Origin: Bifidobacterium sp. B4142
GTDB taxonomy: Bacteria; Actinomycetota; Actinomycetes; Actinomycetales; Bifidobacteriaceae
Length of the DNA: 64,000 nt
NCBI RefSeq assembly: GCF_026537325.1
Contig: NZ_JAFNMJ010000002.1
Coordinates: 326,685-390,684, forward strand
Direction of reading: 5' to 3'
Shown: in pieces, positions 55,069 to 63,657 of the stretch
How positions within the stretch are numbered: the first letter of the stretch is position 1
Layout: every line of letters starts with the position of its first letter
Translations under genes and position numbers: made by a program
Notes under the pieces: model-generated
Told to the model about the DNA's origin: nothing
Seen by the model: the letters and a program-made list of their open reading frames with translations, nothing else
Databases searched by the model: none

Positions 55069-56459
55069 GCGGCGGGCAGACGCTGACCGCTGGCATCATC
55101 CTGGCCGCAGGCGAGGGCACTCGCATGCACTCGGCCCACCCCAAGGTTCTGCATACCTTGGCTGGCAAGACCTTCCTGCAGAGAGTCATGACTTCGGTGA
55201 CCGCCCTGAATCCGGAGCTGACTGCCGTGGTGGTTCATCATCAGGCCGACCTGGTGGCGCAGGCCGCACGGTCCTACGATCCCCAGGTGCGTATCGTCCG
55301 TCAAGACAGCAGACCGGGTACAGGGCGTGCGGTTCAGTGCGCCGTAGACCAGCTGGATGGGGAGCTTCGGCATGACGGTCAGGTGCTGATCGTGGCCTCG
55401 GACATGCCCCTGCTGGACGCGGACACGCTGCAAAGCCTGCTCGACTATCATGTCAATTCCGGTGATGGGGCCACCGTGCTGACGGTCAATCTGGACGACC
55501 CTACCGGTTACGGCCGCATCATTCGTGACCAGGATGGACGGGTCCTGCGCATCGTCGAACAACGGGATGCCACCGGCACCGAGCTGGCCGTCAAGGAGGT
55601 CAACACTTCCGTTTACGTCTTCGAGGCTGATCTGCTTCGACAGGCGGTCCGTGGCCTGGACGACAGCAACGCCCAGGGGGAGTTCTATCTGACCGATGCC
55701 CTGGAGACAGCCCGTCGCTTGGGCCGGGTGGGAGCCTTCGCCGCTCCTGATCCGCTCAAGGTCGAAGGCGTCAACGACAGAATCCAGTTGGCTGATCTGG
55801 CCAAGGCCCATAACCTGCGGGTCTGCCACAAGTTCATGCGCCAGGGGGTGACAATCCTGGATCCATCCACCACCTGGATCGAGGACGACGTGGTCGTCCA
55901 GCAGGATGCCGTCATTCTGCCCGGATGCTTCCTGCAGGGTCATACCGAGATCGCCTCGGACGCGGTCATCGGGCCCTATACCACCCTGATCGATGCCATC
56001 GTCGAGCCGCAGGCCAGGGTGGAGCGTTCCCGCGTGCAGGAGACCCGGATTGGGGCCAGGGCCAACATCGGCCCATGGACCTATTTGAGGGCCGGCAACG
56101 TCCTTGCCGAGGACACCAAGGCCGGGGCCTTCGTGGAGATGAAGAAGGCCACCATCGACCACGGGACCAAGGTGCCCCACCTTTCCTATGTGGGCGATGC
56201 CCACATAGGCCACGACAGCAATGTGGGCGGTGGGTCCATCACGGCCAATTACGACGGCGTGCACAAGAACCGCACCGAGATCGGGTCGGAGGTGCATGTG
56301 GGCGCAGGAAACCTCTTCGTGGCACCCGTCCAGGTGGGCGACGGGGTCACGACCGGGGCCGGATCGGTCATCCGCCATCCGGTCGAGGACGGAGCCATGG
56401 TCTACTCCACCAATGACCAGCATCAGGTTCCGGACTGGAAGCCTGCCTGGGAGCGGTAA
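55065..56459 (+). CDS. glmU: Bifunctional GlcNAc-1-P uridyltransferase / GlcN-1-P acetyltransferase
   Basis: Makes UDP-GlcNAc for peptidoglycan, 464 residues. The N-terminal uridyltransferase has LAAGEGTRMHSAHPKVLH (GXGTXM motif) and ASDMPLLDADT. The C-terminal left-handed beta helix has repeats from about residue 260 to 440 (IGPYTTLIDA, ENLFVAPVQVGDGVTTGAGSVI), with the acetyl-CoA site. The start TTG 55065 is in the four-base overlap with the HAD gene. The glmU-prs neighbourhood is also found in mycobacteria. Confidence 0.93.
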   Translation: MSGGQTLTAGIILAAGEGTRMHSAHPKVLHTLAGKTFLQRVMTSVTALNPELTAVVVHHQADLVAQAARSYDPQVRIVRQDSRPGTGRAVQCAVDQLDGELRHDGQVLIVASDMPLLDADTLQSLLDYHVNSGDGATVLTVNLDDPTGYGRIIRDQDGRVLRIVEQRDATGTELAVKEVNTSVYVFEADLLRQAVRGLDDSNAQGEFYLTDALETARRLGRVGAFAAPDPLKVEGVNDRIQLADLAKAHNLRVCHKFMRQGVTILDPSTTWIEDDVVVQQDAVILPGCFLQGHTEIASDAVIGPYTTLIDAIVEPQARVERSRVQETRIGARANIGPWTYLRAGNVLAEDTKAGAFVEMKKATIDHGTKVPHLSYVGDAHIGHDSNVGGGSITANYDGVHKNRTEIGSEVHVGAGNLFVAPVQVGDGVTTGAGSVIRHPVEDGAMVYSTNDQHQVPDWKPAWER

Positions 56460-56500
56460 CCATGAGAGCATCGGCTTCACAACAAGGAAAGGCGTGACAA

Positions 56501-56977
56501 GTGCCAGCATTGCAGGAATCCATCGACGCGGTCCGGGTGGCCGCTCGGGCTGCCAACGATGTCAAGGCCATGGACATCGTGGCCTTCGACGTCTCCCGGC
56601 CCATCGCCATCACCGATATCTTCATGGTGGCCACCGGCAGCAACGAACGTCAGGTCCTGGCCATCGCCGAGGAGGTGGAGAAGCAGCTCCATCTGCAGAA
56701 GAACCTGGATCCCCGCTCGCGGGAGGGCGTCCAGGAGGCCCAGTGGGTTCTGCTGGACTACGGTGATTTCGTCATCCACATCATGCACAAGCAGGCCCGG
56801 GCCTACTACGATCTGGAACGGCTTTGGAAGGACTGCCCACAGGTGGACCTGCAGCTGGAGCACCCCTTCACCCTCGCCGATGATGACCCGGATAGCCAGC
56901 TGGCCTCCAAGGCGGACGATCTGAATGGGGATGATCTGCGCAGCCGTTTCGTCGATCCGCAGGAAAGCCATGACTGA
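56501..56977 (+). CDS. rsfS: Ribosome silencing factor RsfS
   Basis: Ribosome-binding factor of 158 residues that keeps 50S subunits from joining 30S in starvation. Family stretches: DVSRPIAITDIFMVATGSNERQV, QVLAIAEEV and WVLLDYGDFVIHIM. The start is GTG at 56501 with AAGGAAAGG upstream. C-terminal 40 residues are acidic and variable. Its end overlaps the next gene by eight bases. Confidence 0.93.
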   Translation: MPALQESIDAVRVAARAANDVKAMDIVAFDVSRPIAITDIFMVATGSNERQVLAIAEEVEKQLHLQKNLDPRSREGVQEAQWVLLDYGDFVIHIMHKQARAYYDLERLWKDCPQVDLQLEHPFTLADDDPDSQLASKADDLNGDDLRSRFVDPQESHD

Positions 56978-57710
56978 CTCGGTTGCCACCGTCGAGGATG
57001 GACGGCATGTGCGCTCCATGACCGTGGTCCGTCATGGGCAGACCTCATACAATGCAGGGCACCGGATGCAGGGCCAGATCGATATTCCCCTCAACAGTGT
57101 TGGCCGCTGGCAGGTGGAGAGGGCTGCCGAGGAGCTTCGGGCTGAGTACGTGGATGGCGCTCCTCAAGACCGTCACCTGCTGGTGGTCTCCTCTGACCTG
57201 GGCAGGGCTGCCGCCACCGCCCATGCCTTTGCCGACCCCTTGGGCCAGACGGTCCATCTTGATCCCGGGCTGCGCGAGCGCAGCTTTGGCGAGTGGGAGG
57301 GAGCCAGCGCCGAGGAGGTTCGTCAACGTTGGCCCGAGGACTATGAATCCTGGTCCCGGGGTGCCGGGGGAGAGCTGCTGCACGGTGCCGAGACCAAGGC
57401 ACAGGTAGGTAAGCGCGGTCTGGAAACCCTGAATCGTTGGATTCATCGGGCTGGTCCGGATACGGATCTCATGGTCTTCTCCCATGGGTCCTTCATAGCC
57501 CAGGCCCTACAGGCTCTGCTGGGCATGGCCAGTGAATATCGCGAATACCTGGGTCTGGTCACCATGCGCAATGCCCACTGGGCGCGACTGATGCCACGAG
57601 ACCTGCCAGACGGCGGTCTGCGCTGGTCCATGATCGACTACAATCGCGGTCCTGCCATCGCCATGCGGGGGGACTGGGACAATCCCCGAGGGCTGGTTCA
57701 GACCGACTGA
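56970..57710 (+). CDS. Histidine phosphatase (phosphoglycerate-mutase superfamily)
   Basis: Phosphatase of 246 residues with the RHG-type motif VRHGQTSYN (phospho-His) near residue 22-30 and a second catalytic His in FSHGSF. The start ATG 56970 is in the rsfS end, with GGAAAG upstream. In mycobacteria the gene next to rsfS is gpgP, a glucosyl-3-phosphoglycerate phosphatase; this one may be similar, but the substrate is not shown by sequence. Called a cofactor-independent label would be wrong here. Confidence 0.85.
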   Translation: MTDSVATVEDGRHVRSMTVVRHGQTSYNAGHRMQGQIDIPLNSVGRWQVERAAEELRAEYVDGAPQDRHLLVVSSDLGRAAATAHAFADPLGQTVHLDPGLRERSFGEWEGASAEEVRQRWPEDYESWSRGAGGELLHGAETKAQVGKRGLETLNRWIHRAGPDTDLMVFSHGSFIAQALQALLGMASEYREYLGLVTMRNAHWARLMPRDLPDGGLRWSMIDYNRGPAIAMRGDWDNPRGLVQTD

Positions 57711-57784
57711 CCATCACAGGATCGCCATGACGACCAGCTACCATAAGAGCGCAGCAACCAGCCGTTGGATCAAAAGGGGTCGTA

Positions 57785-58711
57785 GTGAAGCAGTTCTTTC
57801 ATGACATTTCCTGGGCGCAGATCGTCGCCGGCGCTCTTGCAGCCATGACCTCCTTCTGGCTGGCCGCCAAGATCGGCGTGGCGGGATCCATCATCGGCGT
57901 AGCCATCGGTTCCATCGTCTCTGCTGTGGCCTCGCAGATCTACAAGAATGTCTTGGAAGCCTCTGGCCAAAAGCTGCAGGAGTCCGTGGTTGGCGGTGCC
58001 GACCAGGATGATGACGATTCCAAGACGGATACGGACAGCGATTCAGCCGCTGATGGGCAGACCAGGGTCTTGCCGGCACAGGGGAAAGGCGCTTCGGACG
58101 ATTCCAGCGGTGCTGCCGACGGGTCCACCCAGGTCATGGCGCCGGTTGATGGATCCACGCAGGTCATGCCTCCTGTCGGTGGCGAAAAGACGGCAGCCAA
58201 GACCGGCAGAACCATTTCGTCCAACAATGGTCCTCGGGCCCATGCGGCCCCCATTGCGGCAACCAGCAAAAAGAAACTGGATCAGCGCCGCCGCAACGTC
58301 ATCATCGTCTCCGTGGTCAGCGCTCTGGTGGCCGTGCTGCTGTCCGCCCTGGCCATCAATGCCCTGACCAAAGGAGAAGGCACCGACAAGGTGGTCCGCA
58401 ACGTGGTCAGCCCTTCGACCAGCCAGGTAACCCCCAGCCAGGAGGAAGAGACCCCCTCCAAGCCTGCACAGCGTACTGAGCAGCCTGAAGACCAGGCGAC
58501 CCCGGGTGCCCCCCAGAATCAGCCTTCGGGAACGAATCAGCACCAAGGCAACGAACAGGGATCCGGGCAAGGTCAACAGCAGGGAGGGAACCCCACGAGC
58601 TCGCCTTCGCCCTCTGCCGACGCGACAGGCTCCACGCCCAGCCCCTCAAGTACGGCTCCCACACCCCAGTCGTCGCCGACGAGCACGACCAATTCCTTGC
58701 CTCATAACTGA
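57785..58711 (+). CDS. Uncharacterised membrane protein with Ser/Pro/Gln-rich tail
   Basis: A 308-residue protein I do not recognise. The N-terminus (about 8-50) has one or two hydrophobic helices, then a hydrophilic region with tandem GSTQVMAP/PV repeats (near 113-132), another helix (about 173-192), and a C-terminal low-complexity Gln/Ser/Thr/Pro tail. It looks like a tail exposed outside the membrane or in the cytoplasm. Start GTG 57785 has AAAAGGGG upstream. Sits alone between the phosphatase and gldA genes. No enzymatic motif. Confidence 0.7.
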   Translation: MKQFFHDISWAQIVAGALAAMTSFWLAAKIGVAGSIIGVAIGSIVSAVASQIYKNVLEASGQKLQESVVGGADQDDDDSKTDTDSDSAADGQTRVLPAQGKGASDDSSGAADGSTQVMAPVDGSTQVMPPVGGEKTAAKTGRTISSNNGPRAHAAPIAATSKKKLDQRRRNVIIVSVVSALVAVLLSALAINALTKGEGTDKVVRNVVSPSTSQVTPSQEEETPSKPAQRTEQPEDQATPGAPQNQPSGTNQHQGNEQGSGQGQQQGGNPTSSPSPSADATGSTPSPSSTAPTPQSSPTSTTNSLPHN

Positions 58712-58749
58712 CCGGTCGCCCGGCGCGGCACACCCATCTCACCATGTAA

Positions 58750-58820
58750 TGTGACTAGGGTCACTTTCAGACGGGCCAAGAGGCTCGTCACTAAGGACCT
58801 GGTCCCGAAGGCGGGATCAG
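58750..58820 (+). promoter_or_regulatory. gldA upstream box and leader hairpin
   Basis: TGTGA (58750-58754), six bases and TCACT (58761-58765) repeat the spacing of the pflB box; the core is a GTGAC-N4-GTCAC dyad (58751-58764). A hairpin with arms CTGGTCCCG (58799-58807) and CGGGATCAG (58812-58820) lies in the leader, 20 bases before the start codon region. Confidence 0.5.
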
Positions 58821-58839
58821 CGATGAGAAAGGTGTATGT

Positions 58840-59925
58840 ATGCGCAAGGTTCTGTGCTCTCCCGGCTCCTATGTTCAGCAGGAGGGCGCCATGGGAAAGC
58901 TGGCTGGAGAATACGCGGCTCTGGGCACCAAGGGCGCCCATCTGATCGTCGACCCGGTCATCGACGGGCTCTACCACGACGACATTGTCGCCTCCTTTGA
59001 GCACGATGGGATCCCCTACGAACTGATGAAATTCGGCGGCGAGTGCTCCATGGAGGAAATCGACCGCCATCGTGCCCATTTGGGCGACAGCGACGCGGTG
59101 ATCGGCATTGGCGGCGGCAAGACCTTGGATACCGCCAAGGCTGTGGCCCACTTCGCCCACCTGCCGGTCATGATTGTGCCCACGGCAGCCTCCTCGGATG
59201 CGCCCTGCTCAAGGCTGTCCGTGCTCTACACGCCCGAGGGCGTCTTTGACCGTTACCTGCCCCTGCCTGCCAACCCCAACGTGGTCCTGATGGATACCGA
59301 CGTCATTGCCAAGGCTCCGGTGCGTTTCCTGGTGTCAGGACTGGGCGATGCCTTCGCCACCTATTACGAGGCAGCCGCCTGCGTGCAGTCGAACGCGGTG
59401 ACCATGACCGGGGGACACGCCACCATGGCTGCCTTCGCCCTGGCCCGTCTCTGCCGCGACACCCTGCTGGAGGATGGGGTCAAGGCCGTGGCCGCTGCCA
59501 AGGCCGGTGTCCGCACAGCCGCCTTGGAGAAGATCATCGAGGCCAATACGCTGCTGAGCGGTCTGGGCTTCGAGAGCTCCGGCCTGGCTGCAGCCCACGC
59601 CATCCATGATGGGATGACCGCCCTGGAGGGCACCCACTCCATGCTGCACGGCGAAAAGGTGGCCTTCGGCACCTTGGCCCAGCTGGTCCTTGAGGATTGG
59701 CCCCTGAAGGAGACCCGTGGGGTCTATGACTTCTTCCGCAGTGTGGGTCTGCCCACCTCCCTGGAGCAGATCGGCATCGGCCAGGCCAGCGAGGAGGATC
59801 TGCTCAAGGTTGGCGAACATGCCTGCGGTCCTGACGAGACCATGGGTAACATGCCCTTCGAGGTGACCCCCACCGATGTGGCTCACGCCCTGCGTGCAGC
59901 CGATCAGCTGGGCAAACAGTTCTGA
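58840..59925 (+). CDS. gldA: Glycerol dehydrogenase
   Basis: Zinc-dependent NAD+ oxidoreductase of 361 residues (family III alcohol dehydrogenases). Zinc ligands at Asp170, His253 and His270 have the same 83- and 17-residue spacing as in E. coli GldA. The NAD site shows IGIGGGKTLDTAK. ATG 58840 has AAAGG seven bases upstream. It oxidises glycerol to dihydroxyacetone, or runs the reverse way to re-oxidise NADH in fermentation. A bidirectional hairpin follows. Confidence 0.93.
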   Translation: MRKVLCSPGSYVQQEGAMGKLAGEYAALGTKGAHLIVDPVIDGLYHDDIVASFEHDGIPYELMKFGGECSMEEIDRHRAHLGDSDAVIGIGGGKTLDTAKAVAHFAHLPVMIVPTAASSDAPCSRLSVLYTPEGVFDRYLPLPANPNVVLMDTDVIAKAPVRFLVSGLGDAFATYYEAAACVQSNAVTMTGGHATMAAFALARLCRDTLLEDGVKAVAAAKAGVRTAALEKIIEANTLLSGLGFESSGLAAAHAIHDGMTALEGTHSMLHGEKVAFGTLAQLVLEDWPLKETRGVYDFFRSVGLPTSLEQIGIGQASEEDLLKVGEHACGPDETMGNMPFEVTPTDVAHALRAADQLGKQF

Positions 59926-59957
59926 TACGCCATTCTCTGGTCCCTCGTTGAGAGGCC

Positions 59958-59995
59958 AAGCGGCCGTCGGCATGAAGTTGGCGGCCGCCTTTGTT
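59958..59995. terminator. Terminator between gldA and kinase gene
   Basis: GCGGCCG (59960-59966) pairs with CGGCCGC (59982-59988); AA upstream can pair with TT downstream across one bulged C. TTTGTTT follows. Serves converging genes. Confidence 0.65.
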
Positions 59996-60017
59996 TCCTC
60001 CGGTTTTGCTCCGGTCA

Positions 60018-60983
60018 TCATTGCAGGGAGCTGGCGGCCTTTCGTATGGCTTCTTCACTTGGGCATGTGGCTGGACCCCGCTGGGTAGTGGAAAGTGCTC
60101 CTGCACAGTTGGCCAGCACCAGGGCCTCCTCAATGGGCAGACCTTGGAAGATGCCCGCGCAGAGGACACCCGAGTGTGCATCGCCTGCACCGTTGGTGTC
60201 TATGGCATGGACCTGCGGGGTGGGAATGTACTGGCTCTGCATTGCATCCTTGGGCTGGCAGTACCAGGCACCGCGGGCGCCGGCTCTGAGAACCACCGGA
60301 CTGTCCAGTCTCAACGAAAGCGAGCGGCAGAGGGATTCCAACTCAGTAACGTCGCCAGTTTCGGGTTGGCACCCCAGACGTTTCGCCAGGATTGGTCCCT
60401 CGCGTTCGTTGAGGGACCAGATAGGATGCAGACCGTTGACCGCATCAAGAACATCCAATGCAATATCGGCCACCATGGGTCCCAGGTCGAAGAGCACCGG
60501 AAATCCTTCGCCCTGGTGTTTCTCAGCAAAACCGAGCAGGCTTCGGGTGTTGTCCTTGTGGCAGAAGGAATACCCACTCAGGTAGATGACATCACCGGGA
60601 ACCAGATTCATGCTTTCGTAGGTGCCCTCCGGTACCCGGGTCTCTGCGCCCCTCGCCGACACAAAGGTGCGTTCACCCGAGGGTTCGATCATGGCTACCG
60701 AGTATCCGGTGTCACAGTTATCCAGCACAGGCCCTTGTGCGGGAACCTGCAGGGCAGCAAGGGCTCCACGGGCCATGTCCGCCATCGGACCTGTGCCGAT
60801 CGCCCCCATGTAGGCTATGGGTGCCCCCATCCGCCTGGCTGCCTGGATCACGTTGTATCCGCCGCCGACCTTTATGGCGGTTCGCCTGGCGAAAATGTCC
60901 CCGCCGCGTTCCGGGAGGTGGTCGATGTTCATGCTCAGGTCAATCACCACCTGACCGAGATGAAGGATGCTGGGTTCAGTCAT
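60018..60983 (-). CDS. PfkB-family carbohydrate/nucleoside kinase, YegV-like
   Basis: Ribokinase-fold kinase, 321 residues. The N-terminal GGGYNVIQAARRMG motif and the C-terminal catalytic DTNGAGDAHSG (Asp base, anion hole) are intact. Several further stretches (EPSGERTF, YLSGYSF, SLNEREG, GARGAWY) resemble E. coli YegV. Start 60983 has GAGGAGC eight bases upstream and overlaps the permease end by eight bases. Last gene of the cluster with an NCS1 permease and an ADP-ribosylglycohydrolase. The substrate could be a ribosyl compound or nucleoside released inside. Confidence 0.87.
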   Translation of the reverse strand: MTEPSILHLGQVVIDLSMNIDHLPERGGDIFARRTAIKVGGGYNVIQAARRMGAPIAYMGAIGTGPMADMARGALAALQVPAQGPVLDNCDTGYSVAMIEPSGERTFVSARGAETRVPEGTYESMNLVPGDVIYLSGYSFCHKDNTRSLLGFAEKHQGEGFPVLFDLGPMVADIALDVLDAVNGLHPIWSLNEREGPILAKRLGCQPETGDVTELESLCRSLSLRLDSPVVLRAGARGAWYCQPKDAMQSQYIPTPQVHAIDTNGAGDAHSGVLCAGIFQGLPIEEALVLANCAGALSTTQRGPATCPSEEAIRKAASSLQ

Positions 60984-62442
60984 TACTGCTGCTCCTCACC
61001 GCCACGGAGTCCTTGGAGAGGAGGTGCAAAATGGCATAGAGGATTCCTCCCAGCAGGAGGGATACCAGCCATGCCAGGCCGTTCCTGCCCAGGAAGCTGC
61101 CGGCCAGCGGTCCTGAGAACCAGACCTCGTTCTTGGAGACCTGGGCCGTCACGAACAGGAAGCCGACGACTATCCCCACCAGCCAGCTGACGATGGCCGG
61201 GAGGTTGATGCCGTGCCAGTACCAGTATGGGGAATCGGCTTGAAGATTCAGAAGGCCGTCCGAATCGTAGCGCTTGCGGAAGATCATATCTGACAGGAAG
61301 ATGCCTGCCCAGGTGCTCAGCGGCACTGCCAAGAGGGAGATGAAGGTGACGAAGGGGCCGTAGAATCCGTCGGAGCCCAGCGTGAAGTACAGGGCTCCGC
61401 AGGTGGTCACCACCACATCGACGACGACCGCATAGACGCGGGGAATTCTGATGCCCAGGGTGATGGTGGTCAGGCCGGCCGAATATACGGACAGGTTGTT
61501 TGACATGAGCAACCCAGCGAAGGCGGCAATCAGATAGGGGATCGAAACCCAGGCGGGCAGGGCGCTTCGAACCGCGGCGACCGGATCAGCGGCGGAGGCA
61601 ATGGTGGAGTTGCCTGCTGTCAGGACCGATCCCAGGCCGATAACCACGACCAGGGGGATGCCGGCGCCGGCTGCTGCAGTCAGGATCAGAGAGCCGGATT
61701 TCACCGAGGTCTTTTGGTAGCGGGCCATGTCTGCGCCGGAATTGACCCAGCCGATGCCCGTCCCTGCGGCTATGGTGCCGACTCCGATCAGGAAGGCGCT
61801 GGCTGACCCGGGGGCATTGCCGATGAAGGAGGACCAGTCGACGGTCGTGGCCAGATAGATGGCTACCAAGAGGGTAAGGGCTCCGAATATCCAGGTGGCC
61901 CACTTCTGCACAGTGAGGATGAAGGCGTGGCCTGCGGCCGAGACCACCACGGTCAAGGCTACGAAGACGGCAATACAGACGAAGGTCAGGAAGGGGGAGC
62001 GCTTGGCATCAGCTGATGTGCCGAAGATGATGGCGATCAGGGAGAGCAGGGCAAAAGCGCCAGTCATCGTGTTCACCGTCTCCCAGCCCAGCCTGGATAG
62101 CAGAGCCACCAGTGTGGGGCCCGCATTGCCTCTGACGCCGAAAATGGCTCGGGACAGGGTCAGCGTGGGGGCGCCGCCTCTTTTGCCGGCTATGGAAATG
62201 ATGCCGACCAGTGCGAAGGATCCGAAGGCTCCGATGGTCGTGGCGAGCACGGCCTGCCAGAGGTTGAGGCCCTGGGCAATCAGGGTAGCTCCCAGAGGGA
62301 TTCCCAGGATCGAGATGTTGGCGGCGAACCAGACCCAGAAGAGCTGACCGGGCGACCCGTTCCTCTGATCCTCGGGCACGGGTTCGATGCCCCTTTGCTC
62401 AACTCTGGAGAGGATGGTGCCCTCTTTTGGTGCAGTTGACAT
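60976..62442 (-). CDS. NCS1-family nucleobase/nucleoside permease
   Basis: Membrane transporter of 488 residues with about 12 hydrophobic helices. Landmarks include GSPGQLFWVWFAANISILGIPLG near the first helix and SRAIFGVRGN, typical of purine-cytosine permeases. H+ or Na+ symport of a nucleobase or nucleoside is inferred. Start ATG 62442 has AAAGGAG eight bases upstream. A 153-base gap separates it from the ARH gene and holds a partly symmetric ATTCCTGAAGGATT (62561-62574) site. Confidence 0.86.
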   Translation of the reverse strand: MSTAPKEGTILSRVEQRGIEPVPEDQRNGSPGQLFWVWFAANISILGIPLGATLIAQGLNLWQAVLATTIGAFGSFALVGIISIAGKRGGAPTLTLSRAIFGVRGNAGPTLVALLSRLGWETVNTMTGAFALLSLIAIIFGTSADAKRSPFLTFVCIAVFVALTVVVSAAGHAFILTVQKWATWIFGALTLLVAIYLATTVDWSSFIGNAPGSASAFLIGVGTIAAGTGIGWVNSGADMARYQKTSVKSGSLILTAAAGAGIPLVVVIGLGSVLTAGNSTIASAADPVAAVRSALPAWVSIPYLIAAFAGLLMSNNLSVYSAGLTTITLGIRIPRVYAVVVDVVVTTCGALYFTLGSDGFYGPFVTFISLLAVPLSTWAGIFLSDMIFRKRYDSDGLLNLQADSPYWYWHGINLPAIVSWLVGIVVGFLFVTAQVSKNEVWFSGPLAGSFLGRNGLAWLVSLLLGGILYAILHLLSKDSVAVRSSSND

Positions 62443-62595
62443 GGATTGTCTCCTTTGACTCACGATGTACTGGATGCAGCGATGGATTGTCTGGTCAGGC
62501 CTGTGGTGTGGTCTGGGTGGACCCCATGATCTCAGGGTTGACTGGATTTTATATTCTTGTATTCCTGAAGGATTCTGTCGTATCCGTTTTGCGCT

Positions 62596-63591
62596 TTACC
62601 TTAGGGTAATCAGGCCACGGGCAGTTTTCTGCAGGTCAAGGTGAGATACCGAAGCCACCTGGGAGCAGAGTGCAGGGTCGAACACCTCGGGGCCGGTGCA
62701 TGCGCCGGTCATTGCGCCAGTCATGGCAGCGATGGTGTCCGTATCGCCGCCCAGGTTGACCGCGACGAATAGAGCCGATTGGGGATCGTCGGCGAATCTC
62801 CAGGCCAGGGCAAAAGCGGCTGCCACAGACTCATTGGCCTCCACCGAAGTGCCGCAGTCTTCGATGAGGTGGCGTTCGAAGTCGTCCTCATCGCTGAATT
62901 CTTCGGACACTTGTATTGCCTGGCGGGCCCGAGCGGGAACCGATGCCTTGGGTGTCCAGGCTCCGGCGGTTTCCATGGCGGGTACCAGGCGCAAGGACTC
63001 ATTCAGTGCCTGGCGAACGGTCATTCCTTCAAGTCCCAGACTGACTGTCGTAGCGATCAGCGCTGCGCTTTGAAAGCCTGCGACCGTGTCGTGGGTGACC
63101 TGGCAGGACTCGTAGATGCGATTGGCCAGCCGTCTGGTGTCTTCGGGCCTGTTGGCTATCCCTACCGGGGCGACTCGCATGGCCGCCCCATTGGTGGTGC
63201 CGGTCCTTCCTGTTGCCATGATGTCCGCGCCATGGCGAACCTGTTCCAGGGCCAGCTTGGTGGATGGCCCGAGCAGGTCCAGTGATCCGCGTGACTTCAT
63301 GCCGTCCTCCCAGGCCAGAAGGCGCTTAGCGAACTCTTTGGGATCGATGTGTCCTCTGCCCTCGATGATCAGCTCTGCGACAATCAGTGCCTGCTCGGTG
63401 TCATCGGTCACAGATCCCGCAGGCATACCTGGAGCGATCGGCTGATCCGCAATAGCATCACGAAGGGTGTCAACCCTGCCGTAGGCCTCATGGATGGCTG
63501 CTGGACTCATGCTCTGCGTGGGCATGCCCAGCGCATCTCCCAAGGACAGCCCAGTAAGTGCGCCCAGTGCGCCCTTTTCAGTTCTGGTCAT
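62596..63591 (-). CDS. ADP-ribosylglycohydrolase-family protein, YegU-like
   Basis: ARH/DraG-fold hydrolase of 331 residues. Metal-binding stretches: SVTDDTEQAL (Thr-Asp-Asp) and NLGGDTDTIAAMTG (Gly-Asp-Thr-Asp), both intact, so Mg2+-dependent cleavage of an N-ribosyl bond is likely. ATG 63591 has GGAGG about 11 bases upstream; the frame is open another 22 codons. First gene of the cluster. In this context the substrate is probably a small ribosyl compound and not an ADP-ribosylated protein. Confidence 0.88.
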   Translation of the reverse strand: MTRTEKGALGALTGLSLGDALGMPTQSMSPAAIHEAYGRVDTLRDAIADQPIAPGMPAGSVTDDTEQALIVAELIIEGRGHIDPKEFAKRLLAWEDGMKSRGSLDLLGPSTKLALEQVRHGADIMATGRTGTTNGAAMRVAPVGIANRPEDTRRLANRIYESCQVTHDTVAGFQSAALIATTVSLGLEGMTVRQALNESLRLVPAMETAGAWTPKASVPARARQAIQVSEEFSDEDDFERHLIEDCGTSVEANESVAAAFALAWRFADDPQSALFVAVNLGGDTDTIAAMTGAMTGACTGPEVFDPALCSQVASVSHLDLQKTARGLITLR

Positions 63592-63631
63592 TGTTGTGCA
63601 AGCCTCCAGAGTCGTTGCGATGAGCCCATGA

Positions 63632-63645
63632 ATCTGTTTGCAGAT
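63632..63645. promoter_or_regulatory. Dyad upstream of the ARH-permease-kinase cluster
   Basis: ATCTG-N4-CAGAT (63632-63645) is a perfect dyad 40 bases upstream of the ARH start. It could be the operator of an absent regulator. Confidence 0.4.
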
Positions 63646-63657
63646 AGACTGCGACAT

